From the NCBI RefSeq assembly GCF_963966145.1, contig NC_091052.1:17298001-17362000 (forward strand): a stretch of 64,000 bases of DNA, read 5' to 3'. Positions 10,708 through 22,800 of this stretch are shown here, piece after piece. The notes under the pieces were generated by a model, which was given only the letters and a program-made list of their open reading frames with translations, was not told where the DNA came from and did no database searches. Within the stretch, counting starts at the first letter, position 1, and every line of letters starts with the position of its first letter. Position numbers and translations under genes: made by a program. The stretch is from Tenebrio molitor. Lineage: Eukaryota; Arthropoda; Insecta; Coleoptera; Tenebrionidae.

Positions 10708-10864
10708 GTTTAACAAAGTAATCACTGATTAACGGAGTAATAGAAGAATTAAAATTCCCTCCACCATTTTGCTTCATTTTGTTTGTATGTTAGGTAGTTC
10801 GTTCTCATAGCAACCTCAAATAAACAAAGTTGTCATTCCTTTCGGAAGTCATTCATCTTTGACA
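10708..10864. promoter_or_regulatory. divergent promoter between the CXorf65-like gene and Cep290
   Basis: Only 157 bp separate the two proposed start codons. The interval is AT-rich with no TATA box I can place confidently, and contains the X-box at 10801-10814. Confidence 0.55.
10801..10814 (+). promoter_or_regulatory. RFX X-box, GTTCTCATAGCAAC
   Basis: Matches the ciliary X-box consensus RYYNYYATRRNRAC at all 14 positions. It sits 51 bp upstream of the Cep290 start codon and about 94 bp from the proposed start of the opposite gene, within the usual distance. RFX factors are known to drive ciliary genes from such sites. Confidence 0.72.
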
Positions 10865-13800
10865 ATGGATTGGGAATACTTTTTTTCTATTACTCCCGAA
10901 GATCTCACAGAAGATGAGAAAGATGAGTTATACAATATCGTCACTTGGTTCAACTGTGACAGTGAAGAGTTGGACTTGAAGAAGTGTTTGAGAGTCATCA
11001 AAGTGAGTCAAGAAGTTCTCAAGTACAAAGGAGAGCAAGTTGAGATCCTTTTGCACAAACTAGACGAATTAGCCACCCAACAAGGAGAAGAAGAAGTTAG
11101 AAAAATCGAATCGGACACAGATGCAAGGAGTTCAAAATCACGCAAGTCAAGTTCGTTGGAATTCGAAAGTACGTAAAAAAAATATATCACACATTTAAGA
11201 AATTTCAATGTTAAATTTGCAATCGTTTAAGACTTGGAACAAAAGTACCTAGAGCTTAAAAGCAAATATAAGAAGCAGGTTCGCACGAATGAGAAAAATT
11301 TGGGTGAGATCAATAAGGTGAGTTGTTGAAATAGGTATCGATTTTCGAGATTTGAAAATTGGTTTCCAGCTTCAAAAGAAAATAGCAACTCTGGAACTGG
11401 AGAAAAATCGTTTAGTCAACGAACTGCAATTAGCGAATCAAGACGACAATCACTCAGACGTATCGGAAACAGTGAAAGAGCAGCACAAAGAATTAGTTAA
11501 CAGTGTTCATAACAAGAATAAGCAGATTTCTGATCTGTTGCGCGACATTGAAGTATAATTGGTGAAGTAAGTTGACTGTTAATGTCAATTGGTGTGTTTC
11601 AGGCGTCCGAAAAAGAAAATATAGTTTTACGAGAGAAATTAACAAACGTAAGAGACGAACTTGCGATTGCCACAAAGGAACTAACACTGCTTACCGAAAA
11701 TTTGAAAGGATCAAAAATTCAACTCAATGAATCATCTGGTGCGCCTGTCAATTTTTACTATACATTTCTTATAAATCATTTGCAGAACAAGTAAGAAAGC
11801 TGACTGCAGAAAATGAAAACTTGCAAGACGAGATTCGCGAAATATTGGAACAGAAACGCCACTTTGAACAAGAAATGGAAGAATTCACTGAGGAAGTCAA
11901 TATAAGAGTAGACGAATGGAAGGTACACACTTAACGTTTTGTTTGTCATTTTCTTTACTACTTGTTTTTTTAGAAAATTTTAGAAGAAAAGGAGAAGGAA
12001 ATTACCGATCTCCGCGCACGTCAAGGTCAATCAAGTTATCACTCTTCATTAAGCAGCTTACCTCAAGATAAGGAACAAACGCAGATTTCAACTTTGAATA
12101 AAGTTTTGGTCGAAAGAGAGAAACAGTTGTTGGAAGTTAAAACTCAACTTCAAGAGGCTGTGAAAGAGATGGAAGAAGCAACAGAATTAATCCAAAAAAT
12201 GAAAACTGACAAGAATGACGACGACAGAAAAATTGTAGATTTATTAGAGTCCACAAGGGAATTAAAAAAACAGTTGAACGTGACTCACGAACGCTGCCAG
12301 GATTTACAGGAAGAATTAACCTGTGCGGAGAAATTAATAGAGAAAAAAGATAACGATGTCGGTGTTTGCAATGTTCGATTTTCTCGTTAATTTGAATAAT
12401 TGTGTTTCAGATTAAAGAAATTCTAGACAAACTCAAGAGAGATGGACGGTCTGATTTGTCCGACTGTTTAGAACAAATTCAACAGTTGAAGGGTCAGAAT
12501 CGAGTTCATGAGAAGCAGATTATGAGTTTGGTTAAAACTACAAATAAATTGCAAGACTCGTGTGACCAATACGAAAAAGAAAATGAAGCATTAAGGCATA
12601 AAATGTTTGTTTGTGCCTGCAGGCTTATTAAACGTGATTTTGTTTCTGTAGGGATAAAATGGGTATCTCTTCTGAAGAAATCGTAAGCACCAGCGGCTTG
12701 TCAGCTAAACAGAAGCAAATGAGAAAAGAAGTGTTGTCACTAAAGAAACTAGTAGAACAGCTGGAGGAGGAAAAACTTGAATTAAAGATGAAACTCCACA
12801 AACAGAAGCGGTTGTCGGTTCAATCACAAGAGACACCGAAAAGCGACAGTAACAAAACGCAAGATCAAGATGGCTCAATGAAAAATCAAATCAAATCACT
12901 AGTTGAAGAAAACGAAGCTTTGAGAAGAGGAATGCACGAAATCTTGGACAGTTTAAACACGAGAAAAGGTAACTGCAACATGTCTTTATTGGTACAGCTT
13001 GGCACGTGAAATGCGCAGAAGAAAGGAAGAAGAAAGAAAGGGTGTCTGTAAGACAAGGATATAGCTAGGGTTGTAGGTACGGTACACTCAACGAAGCAAA
13101 TCTGCTAAACAACCCGGACATGCTGTCCACTTGAATCTTGACGCCTTTTATTCTGTTAATAATTTTTCACCCGTTTATACACGATCTAAGCGCTTCGACA
13201 CACAACAAACAAGTGCACTCCGTTAGTGGGAGTGATTCGGGGATTTCAATCCACTGTGCATCCATCAGCCATGTGCCAAGCTGTTTTTGTCGAGCTGTAT
13301 ATTCTTATGATAATACATTTTCAGAGTCGACCTTGAAAGAAGTGAAATCTGAAACATTTGAAAAATTGTTGAGAGCTTTGGACGTCAAACACATTTCAGG
13401 GTGGTACCATCCCGCCATGCGGCTACAGGCCGAATTACACAACCAAGAAGGCATCAATGCGGAACTGAGAGAACAGCTTCGTTTAACGAAACTTGAGTCC
13501 CTGTCTGTCAAAAGTATGTCAGAGAGAAGTGCGGATTTCGTAGATTCAAGTCTCGCAAACACGATTAGTGCAGCAGATCTTGTCACCATCAATAACATCC
13601 ATCAAACTTTACAGGATCTCTTTGCGGTAGTCATTTTTGTAAAACTTTATTTGAAAAGACAAGCTATAACATTAATTATTTTAGAAACTGGAACAAGATT
13701 CAGCGAGTAATGATGAAATAGAGGCGAAACTTTTATCTTACAAGGACAATTTTGAGCAGATTCGCCAACAAATTGGATTGTTGTATGAGGAGTATTTGAA

Positions 13801-16800
13801 CGAAAAACAGTCTCTAATTGACAAAATGTCGGAATACGAAGAACGAATTATGGATTTGGAGGAATCAAAGGAAATCCAGGAAAAGCAGTTGGTTGTATTA
13901 ACAAAGGATTCATCTGGGGATGAGGCTTTAGTGGCAAAGTCTCTGCAGTTGGCCGAGGACAACGTTGTACTTATTAGAAAACGATCGTATCTCGAGAATG
14001 AAATTAAGCGATTAACGGGGCAAGTTAGCAACCTGCAGAATGACTTGGCCGAAGCTCGGACAGCTTGTTTGAAGAAAATCAACGATCTGTCGCAAAAGAA
14101 CAAGACGCTGTCGAATACTGTAGATATTTTCAGCAATCAGTTGAAGTTTGCGATCGATCCGAACGATTACTCGGACTTACGTAACAGGTACGAGGAGCTA
14201 ACAGTTAAATATAGAGATTTGTTAAAGAACTTCGGTCAAGTGGGTCGAGATAAAGAATTTCAAGTTAAAATGTTTGAGGAGATGCGGAAGAACTTGCAAG
14301 AGGAAAAAGCGGAATTGGAAAGTAAAGTATTGAATCTGTGCGAGAAGTTACACGCTTGTCACTGTCTCAACGAAAGTGATGAAGGTGTCGAAAGCTTAGC
14401 GAAAAAGCTCGCCGTGAGTGAAGCGAAAGAAATCAGCGAGAGACAAAGGGCCAATCACACCAACAATCTGTTCGAATTGGTGAAGGAGCAGCTGCAAAAA
14501 TCCGAAGATCGATTTAAGCAGGTCGACAAGTACAACACGGAGATACTGCAGAAGAATTTGGTGCTGCAAGAGCAACTGAAAGATGCTGAAAATAAACTCA
14601 TCGGTTATATCGACACGGCTACCTACAAGACGTTGCAATCGAAGTACAACGAATTGCTGCAAAATAACGGGAAATTGACGTCCAATATAGCCGAACTTAC
14701 GGAAGAGTTGGGTTCTATAAAAGACTCCAACAAGCTCACAAGCCTCTGGAACTCCGAACGCGAACAAGAATTGCTCAATTTGAAACATCAGATCGTCGAT
14801 TTGCAAGCCATTTCCGATGATAAAATGCAAATTGCCCGCTTGAGCAGCGAATTGTCGCATTCCAGGTTGCAAGAGGCCGATTGCACCCGTAAAATTGAAC
14901 ACTTAACAGAAGAATTACGAAATTGCAACGTAAAATGTGACGAATTATCCAAAGAAATACAGCGTAAATCTGCCGAATTTATCGACAGAGAGAAAGAACT
15001 GACAAAGAAAGTTAAGTAAGTGTTGGGGTTAGGTATTTTTTTTAAGTAATTAATCTGACGCCCCCTATAAAGTAAGGAGGCTTTCCAAAAATTGCACTCG
15101 CAGGCTTTTGCCGCGGGTGCGATCATTTATAAATTGTTAGGGTGCTAGCAGGAGTGGTCTCACTGTTTGATCATTGAACACTCAGCTCCCCCAGACAAGG
15201 AAGGACGAGTGAGACAAAAGATATCGTTTTATAACTTTTGTAAACTTACACGTGAGGGAAATAGAAATGGCAGAGCCATCTATGACTTGTTATTGTAATT
15301 GATTTTCAAATGTATATCGTTTTTAAATATATTGGTTCGCACGTTTCTTTTTAACGAAACTCTCGATCTGCATTTAAGGAATGCTTCAATTAATTTTCAG
15401 CCTCTTAAGAGAACTTCTTATGAAGTCGAAACTTCAATATTTAGGATGCATTCCGTTACCATCAGAAGAAAAATTTATAAACAATATCAAACGAGCCATC
15501 AGCGATAAACACGAGGCCTTCTTGAATTTGTACAACGCGCAAATAATCGCAAATGAGAGCTCAGTGTTAAAGGAACAATATGAGAAAGAGTTGGTGAATT
15601 TCGAAGAGATTCTAAAATTGAACATAGCGGATGTTGAAAGTGTGCAAGAAATATTGACGGGCTATCAAGAGAGAAAACATTTGCAATTCAACGTATGACT
15701 TTTTTATATAGAGAATACCACAGTTCTGAATGAAAGTAAAAATTGTAAGCCTTGTAAGATGTAACAATTTTTTGTTGAGGGTATAATAGGATCATGTTTT
15801 TTTGACAATGCTTTTTCTTACTTTCATTTCAAATTTAAAGTTTATTCTGTATTTGTGGGGAGATTATATTCGTTATAAATTGCAGGAAATAAAATACCGG
15901 CGCCAATGTACCTTGAAAGAAACGCAACTTCAACATGTTTTTGATAGAGTAAAAATTCAAGACGAGCAAATCATAAAATTAGAGGAGGAGTTGTTCGCAC
16001 TGCATAAGAATTTTGCCTTTGATTACGACCCCGAGTTGCCTCCGACTTCCGTGCAACAGCCGGAGAAGGCGGTCAAACCTGAACCGACCATGATAAAAAT
16101 AAGCAAAAATAAAGATACACAAACCGAGTTGATGCAAGAGGAGGATATTAAAGAAGATGACAGTTTTAGTAACATACGAGCCGAATTAATAAGTGTAAGC
16201 AATGAAGTTGCGGCTAAAGAGCAAATTATCCAGCAGCTAAAGAGCAAAATAACCGAAAATGAAATGAATCTGAGTTTATTTAGAAAGCAATTAGGGGACA
16301 AGCAGAGTCAAATTACATTTTACGAGAGACACATCCTCGAATTGCAAAGTAAGAAAGAGATTACCACGGATTCCAGTGAAAATGTTGACGTGAACAAGAA
16401 CGAAGAAATTTTAACTCTTAAAGTAATGTCAGCCCTACGTTGATCGTTGTTGTATTTGATTTTTATTTCATTTTAGTGTTCCCTTAAGACTGTCCAAGAA
16501 AATTTGAAACAGAAAGAGGAAGACATTCTGAAATATCAGTCTCTGTTGAAAGAGGACCGCGACAAACACAGCATGGCGGCCTCTTTGATGAGAGAAGAAT
16601 TAAAAGTACTACAAAAATGTTTAACCGAAGAAAAACAAAAAGTTTCAGAGTGAGTCGACCGAATCGATTCTTTGCCAATTCCCCTGTTTCCTATTTTTAA
16701 TGAATTTTATCTAGATTGAAATCGTCTATGAACAGTGTTCATCCCAGGAAAGCGGCTTTGGAGCAATATTTCCTGCAGGTACACTCCCTCGAGGATGAAT

Positions 16801-19800
16801 TATCGGATTTACGCACTAAGGTTTCCAGTTTGGAGTCCCAATTACAGGCTAGCAGACAGGAAGCCGTCAGATGGCGCATTCTGGCTAACGACAGACTGGA
16901 AACGATGCAAAAGCTAGGCAAAGAGTATAATTATCGTCGAGCGCTCATCCATTATTTTCACTGTATTAAACAATTTGCAGCCTCGAGGATTTGCATCGTA
17001 ACGAAATTATGGCGTACAAAAACGAAGCGGAAAAGTGGCGAGAGGAGGTCACCAATTTAAAACAGATGATCAGCAAGTACAGGAGCGAAATGGGACATGA
17101 TTTCGATTTGCAGAAAATTGTCAAACAGAGAGACGACAAGATTCACGAGCTGAACGTGATATTGAGACACGCCAAAGTATCTATTTAAAGAGTACATTTT
17201 TTTGTTTGTAATTAATGCACAACTTTCAGATTGAAGCTAAAAGAAATGTCGAAAAATCAGATACAGAATCGGTAAGTAGAATGAGTGAGCTCGAATCCAC
17301 CAAGGAGCAGCTGTTAAAAGAGCACGAAGCAATTAAAAAGAGATTTGACCAACTGTTGGTTCGGGAAAGAAGTGCGAGAGAAGAAATTCGAGAGTTGAAG
17401 GGGAAACTGTTGAAAAAGTTTGTGCCCTTTTTTTGTTACAGAGAATTTACGTAATTTTTTTCATTTTTAGACCGATTCTTTCCGCACGCAGTGACAAGAG
17501 TGAGAGATCGATTAAGGAACAGCTCCAGAAGAAGATTAACTCATTGGAAAACGAAATCGTGGAACTGAAAGAGAATCTAGCTCGACAGATAAGCATTAAC
17601 GAATCACACAGAGTAAAGATCTCGCAGGATTTCGAGAGGTGGAACAGACAAAAACATTACCAACAGCTCTCCGAGAAACTGAAAAATAAACTGAAGGCGA
17701 AGGAAGCCGACTTTGAAAAACTCCAAGAGACTTGTGCTGGTTACAGAATTCTTATTGAACGACTAGAAAGAGAGAAGTATAATCTTGAAAATAAAATAAA
17801 AAATTTGAAAGCCGGCGCCACTCAACACAGCAATAACGAAATCGAAATACTGAGACTGGAGAATATGAGGTTGATTTCGGAGAATGAAACTCTCTGTTCG
17901 AGACTCGAAATGCAACAACATCATTCGGGAGGCTTGGGGGCGGCGATGTTACAAGAGAAACTGGAAGGACAGGAGAGAAAAATTGCGATTTTGGAGTTGT
18001 CAGCAAAGGTAAGAATCAAAATGAGACGTCCTAAATTTTTACAGTTTATTTTAACGGTATTAAATCTAACCAAATTCCTCCAACCGGCGCAAGAATTATG
18101 CCCGAATTTTCCATTTTCATTGGTAAAATTGTTTTCTCACTTAGCGGAATTTCGAACGTCCTTAAAATCAAGGACAAAGCTATTTTTATTTGGATCATCG
18201 CAAAACGCATTCCTGAAACAAAAAACATGTAAACGTGGTAAAAATAAAATCGTTAAGAGTAATCAAATGAAAGCATTATCAGAACCAATTCATCGATCGT
18301 GTTTTTTTGGAAGAAACTGTCATTTATTAGGGTTTCAGTGGAAACCTCAGTGAAATAGAATAGGCTGAATAGGTCAGATTTTAATCTCCGTTAAGCGTGA
18401 GTGGTTTACTCCCACGCTGGAAATAAATTGCTTGATAATTTGTTACCTAGGTACTGATCATCTCGGAAATGTTTTTGATCGCTAACTGTGCCAACTCATA
18501 AAAAGAGGAAAACGAGAGTTGTCACATTAAATGCAGTAATACGAGTTTATATCCCGGGCGACTTTTAATGATTGAAATAATTTTTGTTCGGTTGGCATTG
18601 TTGGCAACACTCTGGCAACATATTCACGGTTTTATATTGGTACTATTCCGGCCAAAAAATTTCGTCCACCATTTTCCTGTCATTTCACAAAAATTGCGTG
18701 TAGTTTAACCTTTATTGTCATTATGATTGACGTTTGCAAATTAAAATTTGAAATTTATTACTGTCACCCATAAGAACATAGACACAATTTGAGTGACACA
18801 TGTCAACATGTGAAGTAAGGTTTTTCGTTCCTAAAGGCTGCTTTACAGCATACGTGAGTGGAATGACAATTGTCATTGCCATCTCAAACTCCAGGCCTTA
18901 AGCCAGACAGCGTGTGACGTCACGAGGAAGGCCAAACGTCAAAATTTGACATTTGTTTACATTTTCAGAAAGTATCAAATACGGTGTTTTAATCATTCTT
19001 ATGGAAAATTGTGAGATAAGCAAAACGTTGGTGGCAAGTGTATATAATAGTTTCAGTTGATACCAGGGTATTTACTGTTCATTGAACGTCGCAAAAGACG
19101 TTGAAACCTGGGAAGTATTTTTATACCCTATCAACATTTTCGTGATTACAAGTCGTTGTAAGGGCAATTTAGTTGAAATTATATTTGCTACACATATAAT
19201 TAAGATGTAAGAAGCATTTGTTGTGATTTGGTGTTATTTAAATGATTCACAAAGTAAAAATTACGCAAAAACAATAAATACACAAACTTAACTTCACTTG
19301 CAAATGACAATTTTCGCGTCATTAATGGCATTTTACTCCACGAGGCAGTAATTGTAAGGCCTAAACACATCGTTCTACTAAAAAAAAGAGTGCTAACCAA
19401 AAATTTTACTGTTTTTATTAAATTCTGGAGGTTTAATGCGTTTTTCGATTAAGCCTTTACTGTGACGTCACGATCAAAAACAATTGCTGCCTTAAGGCTT
19501 TGTGTTCTAGATGGCAATGCAATTGTGGACGAAATTTGTTGTCCGCCATCGTACATAGAAAACGCATCAACAGACAAGTCTTTTTCAAATGACTAGGCAC
19601 TACCAATTATTTGTCTCAATCATTAAAAGTCCCCCATCCGTTATGTTGATGAACGAGCAATTAAGTGTTTAGTTTTGTAAGATTTTAAAAACTAGAAATT
19701 TAGAAATCAGGGCTAATATTAAAATAAATCAAGAGAAAGCGGATTGACCAGTTGCGGAAAATTTGTTGCCCATTAAAAAGTAAAAGTTTGTCGCTGTGAA

Positions 19801-22800
19801 AATCGGATTTAGTGTCGAGGCAACGCGTTATTTATCACATGAACAAATTTGAAAAAAATCGAGCAAGTGGGGACAGGACGAGGCTAATAATTCCCGAGTA
19901 AACAATGGTGACAAAAGTGTGTCATCTAAGGTTCTCATTCTCAGAATATGACTTTGGCATTACCAATGCAAATACGTGGTCCGTCACCGAAGGGAATGTA
20001 GGTGTAATCCCGTATTTTCGTTTTGTTGTCTTCACTGAAGCGGTCCGGATCGAAGTTCTCAGGGTCCGGAAAATATTCCGGATCTCTGTGTAATCCGTAA
20101 GCCGGGATCAACACCGATAAGCCCGCCTCTATAATAACGTCGGTTTCCGGTACACGATAACTTTTGGTACATTTCCTGAGGAACACTGGAGCGGGCGGGT
20201 ACTTGCGCAGCGTCTCTGCAAAAGAGCCTCGAATTACCAAACGAAACAACAAAATCCATACAACAAACCGGAAATAATCGTATCCAAATATTCCATTTCC
20301 ATGACAGCGTCATAAGTCAATTTTCCCGCGTGCTTTTCCAGCACTCTATTAATTTCGGTTCGCGCTTTGTTGCGTACGCTCTCGTTCCGGGCCATCTCAA
20401 ACAGGGCGAAGCTGATTGTTGTGGACGTCGTCTCGAAACCAGCCAAGAAGAAAATGAAGGCTTGTGCCGCGGCCTCGTCCAGCGTCAAAGACGTCCCGAC
20501 GGGCGGCGCCCCGTCTTTCTCGTCGCTGTCGCCCTCTAATTTTCCCTTGTTCTTGAGCTGAATTAGCAACTGCAAAAAGTCGTTTCTGGTGACGTCGTTC
20601 GCTTCCCGATACCGTATCGTCTCGTTGACGACGTCCTGGAAGAATTTGGTCACCGTGGAGGTGAACACGCCGAAACCGAATAGTTTCGCCAGTTTAGGGA
20701 AGCTCCTGATCACGACCATCTTGAGAGCGTCTCCGATGGTTTGAGTGAAAGCTCGACGACCCATCAGACGGAATTCAGCGTTCGGGTTACGCATGCTGTT
20801 GCATTCGATACCGAAAGCACAGGATCCTATCACGTCCGTGCTGTATCTGAAAAGTGTGTCAGTTTAAAAACGAGACCAGCAAATTCGGATATTGTCTGCA
20901 ATCCCACTTTCTGCTCTTCCATATGTTTCGGGACGTTGCTCTCAAGGAAATATTTTATTCATTTAATAACGTTACTAAATGAAACTGTGGAAGCAGAGTC
21001 GGGTAAATCTTTTGATTATAAATGTGGACATTTGTTTGCATTAATGAAAGAGTTTATTTTTTCCTCAGAAATTAATAAAGTGTTTATGGTTTTTTGGGAT
21101 CGTGAAAATTATGAGCGTTTGCATCCGATGCCCCAAAGGCCACCGACTGCACGTACGGTTCGTTGCCGTCACAGTTCGCTCTTTAATGGAATAATAAATT
21201 AACAATTCTTCCTGCAGATAAACATCCATTGCGGGGTAATATTTGCATTTCATCATGTACATATGAAAATTTTCTGCACAGCCTGTTACTCTGTTTTGAC
21301 CGCCCCCGCAGCGTCTATTTTTACAACTCACCTAGCCAGGATCTCTTTGATTTCGACTTTGCCGTCGATCTCCGCGATTTCCTCGAGTATGTCGACCATC
21401 CGCGTTCCGCAGTCTAGGATAGTATCGAACATGTATTTCAATTTGTTCGGCGAATAAGCCGGTGTCAGTCTGGCCCTCAGATTTTTCCATTTGGGTCCGG
21501 CCAACGAGAACAGATGCGCACTTATCGGATCATTCTCTTCGTCGTAATAGATTCCTCTGTCGTGGAAATGTTGGAAATCCTGGGCGAGGATCTTCTTGAT
21601 CAGGACCGGATCGAGCGGCAGGAACGCTTTCCTGCTGAAAAAGTAGAGGCCGACGTATTTGTGTCCTCGCGCTCGCATCGCGTCGTAAATTTCTTTGATT
21701 TTGTTTCCCATGTTGTGATGCCTGAAAATGACGCTGGCCATGTCGCCGAAGGGGAAAGTCGGGTTAAGTTGGGGAACATCGCGGCGTTCCCAATACGTGT
21801 AGGCGTGTTTGAAATATAGGTACACGAAGAAGAGGAGCGTCCCGAAAATAATTCCCGCTTGAACGAAACCACTTTCCATTTTTTAACGTTTTCTAGGAGT
21901 CGACGAACTAAATTTTCACAGGGATCTCCAGGAGGTTGTTTGTGTTACGCACTTAAGTACCACTTTCACCCGAAGACGGCCGTAGCTTTACCGACGCGAA
22001 ATCTTCACAGGAAACTTGTTATAAAAAAACTTTCACCGCCGAGGAATATCGATAAATTTCGTCTGCGATATTCTCGTCGTAAAGCGTATACGTAAAATCG
22101 CAGATTATGTAATAAAATAAGTACATGAGGACGTAGATATGGTCCAATAACACCAGCAACATCATGTTTGAACCATCTCCGAAACTGTAACACAACACCT
22201 AGTACACCACACAATGATCTACTTTCGATTTACCGTTTTGTTCTTGAACTTGTCTGTTTGGAAGCGGTACGTTTAACTCTGCAGACAGTACAAGAAATGC
22301 GACAGACAAATTTCTCCTCATAACTGTAAACTTTCCCCATACTGAGATGCGTGTAACTATAATGAGTCAATTTCATAAACTCATTATATCTTAGATCTTC
22401 AATTTTGATCAAATTTTATTGCGCGACATCGTTTTAAATCGAATAATTGATACATTCAACGGCATTAATGAAGCGTAAATCTTGCACTTCGTAAAGACAG
22501 CACGCGAAATGAACTGGCATCATTTCCTATTTATTTTATCAATGGCAGTTGTCAGTTGGAGCAATTGTATTTGTTATTTTAAAAATTCTAAAGTTTGTGT
22601 TGTTAATGGACTAAGGTTTTGAGAGTGACACAATAAAAAAATGTTATTTATGAAGTCCGCAGTGGCGGCTCGTGACTCGTTGACGAGGGGGGGCTCTGTC
22701 ACATGTACGGTCGGTGGACAAATAAAACTGGGACACTTAAAATTTAATCAATGTAAACTAGACCATTAAATTGTCAATATATTTGTCAGTCTCCATATAA

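Noticed and set aside
10859..10864. Cep290 start two codons upstream at a TTG
   Set aside because: TTG is not a credible start here; the ATG at 10865 gives the expected N-terminus and follows the X-box.
13738..14902. Minus-strand open frames opposite Cep290 exon 10
   Set aside because: They mirror the coiled-coil codons of the plus strand and show no family features.
17433..18353. Long open frame running past 18008 as if Cep290 continued
   Set aside because: After 18008 there is a GTAAGA donor, and the open stretch is antisense to the last P450 exon; Cep290 resumes in frame at 27218.
19941..19963. P450 ends with a stop soon after CIG, therefore a truncated pseudogene
   Set aside because: A GTAATG donor follows CIG exactly and the matching last exon is found at 18046-18212 with correct phase.
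20330..20833. Plus-strand open frames across the P450
   Set aside because: Shadows of P450 exon 2; the composition follows the reverse strand.
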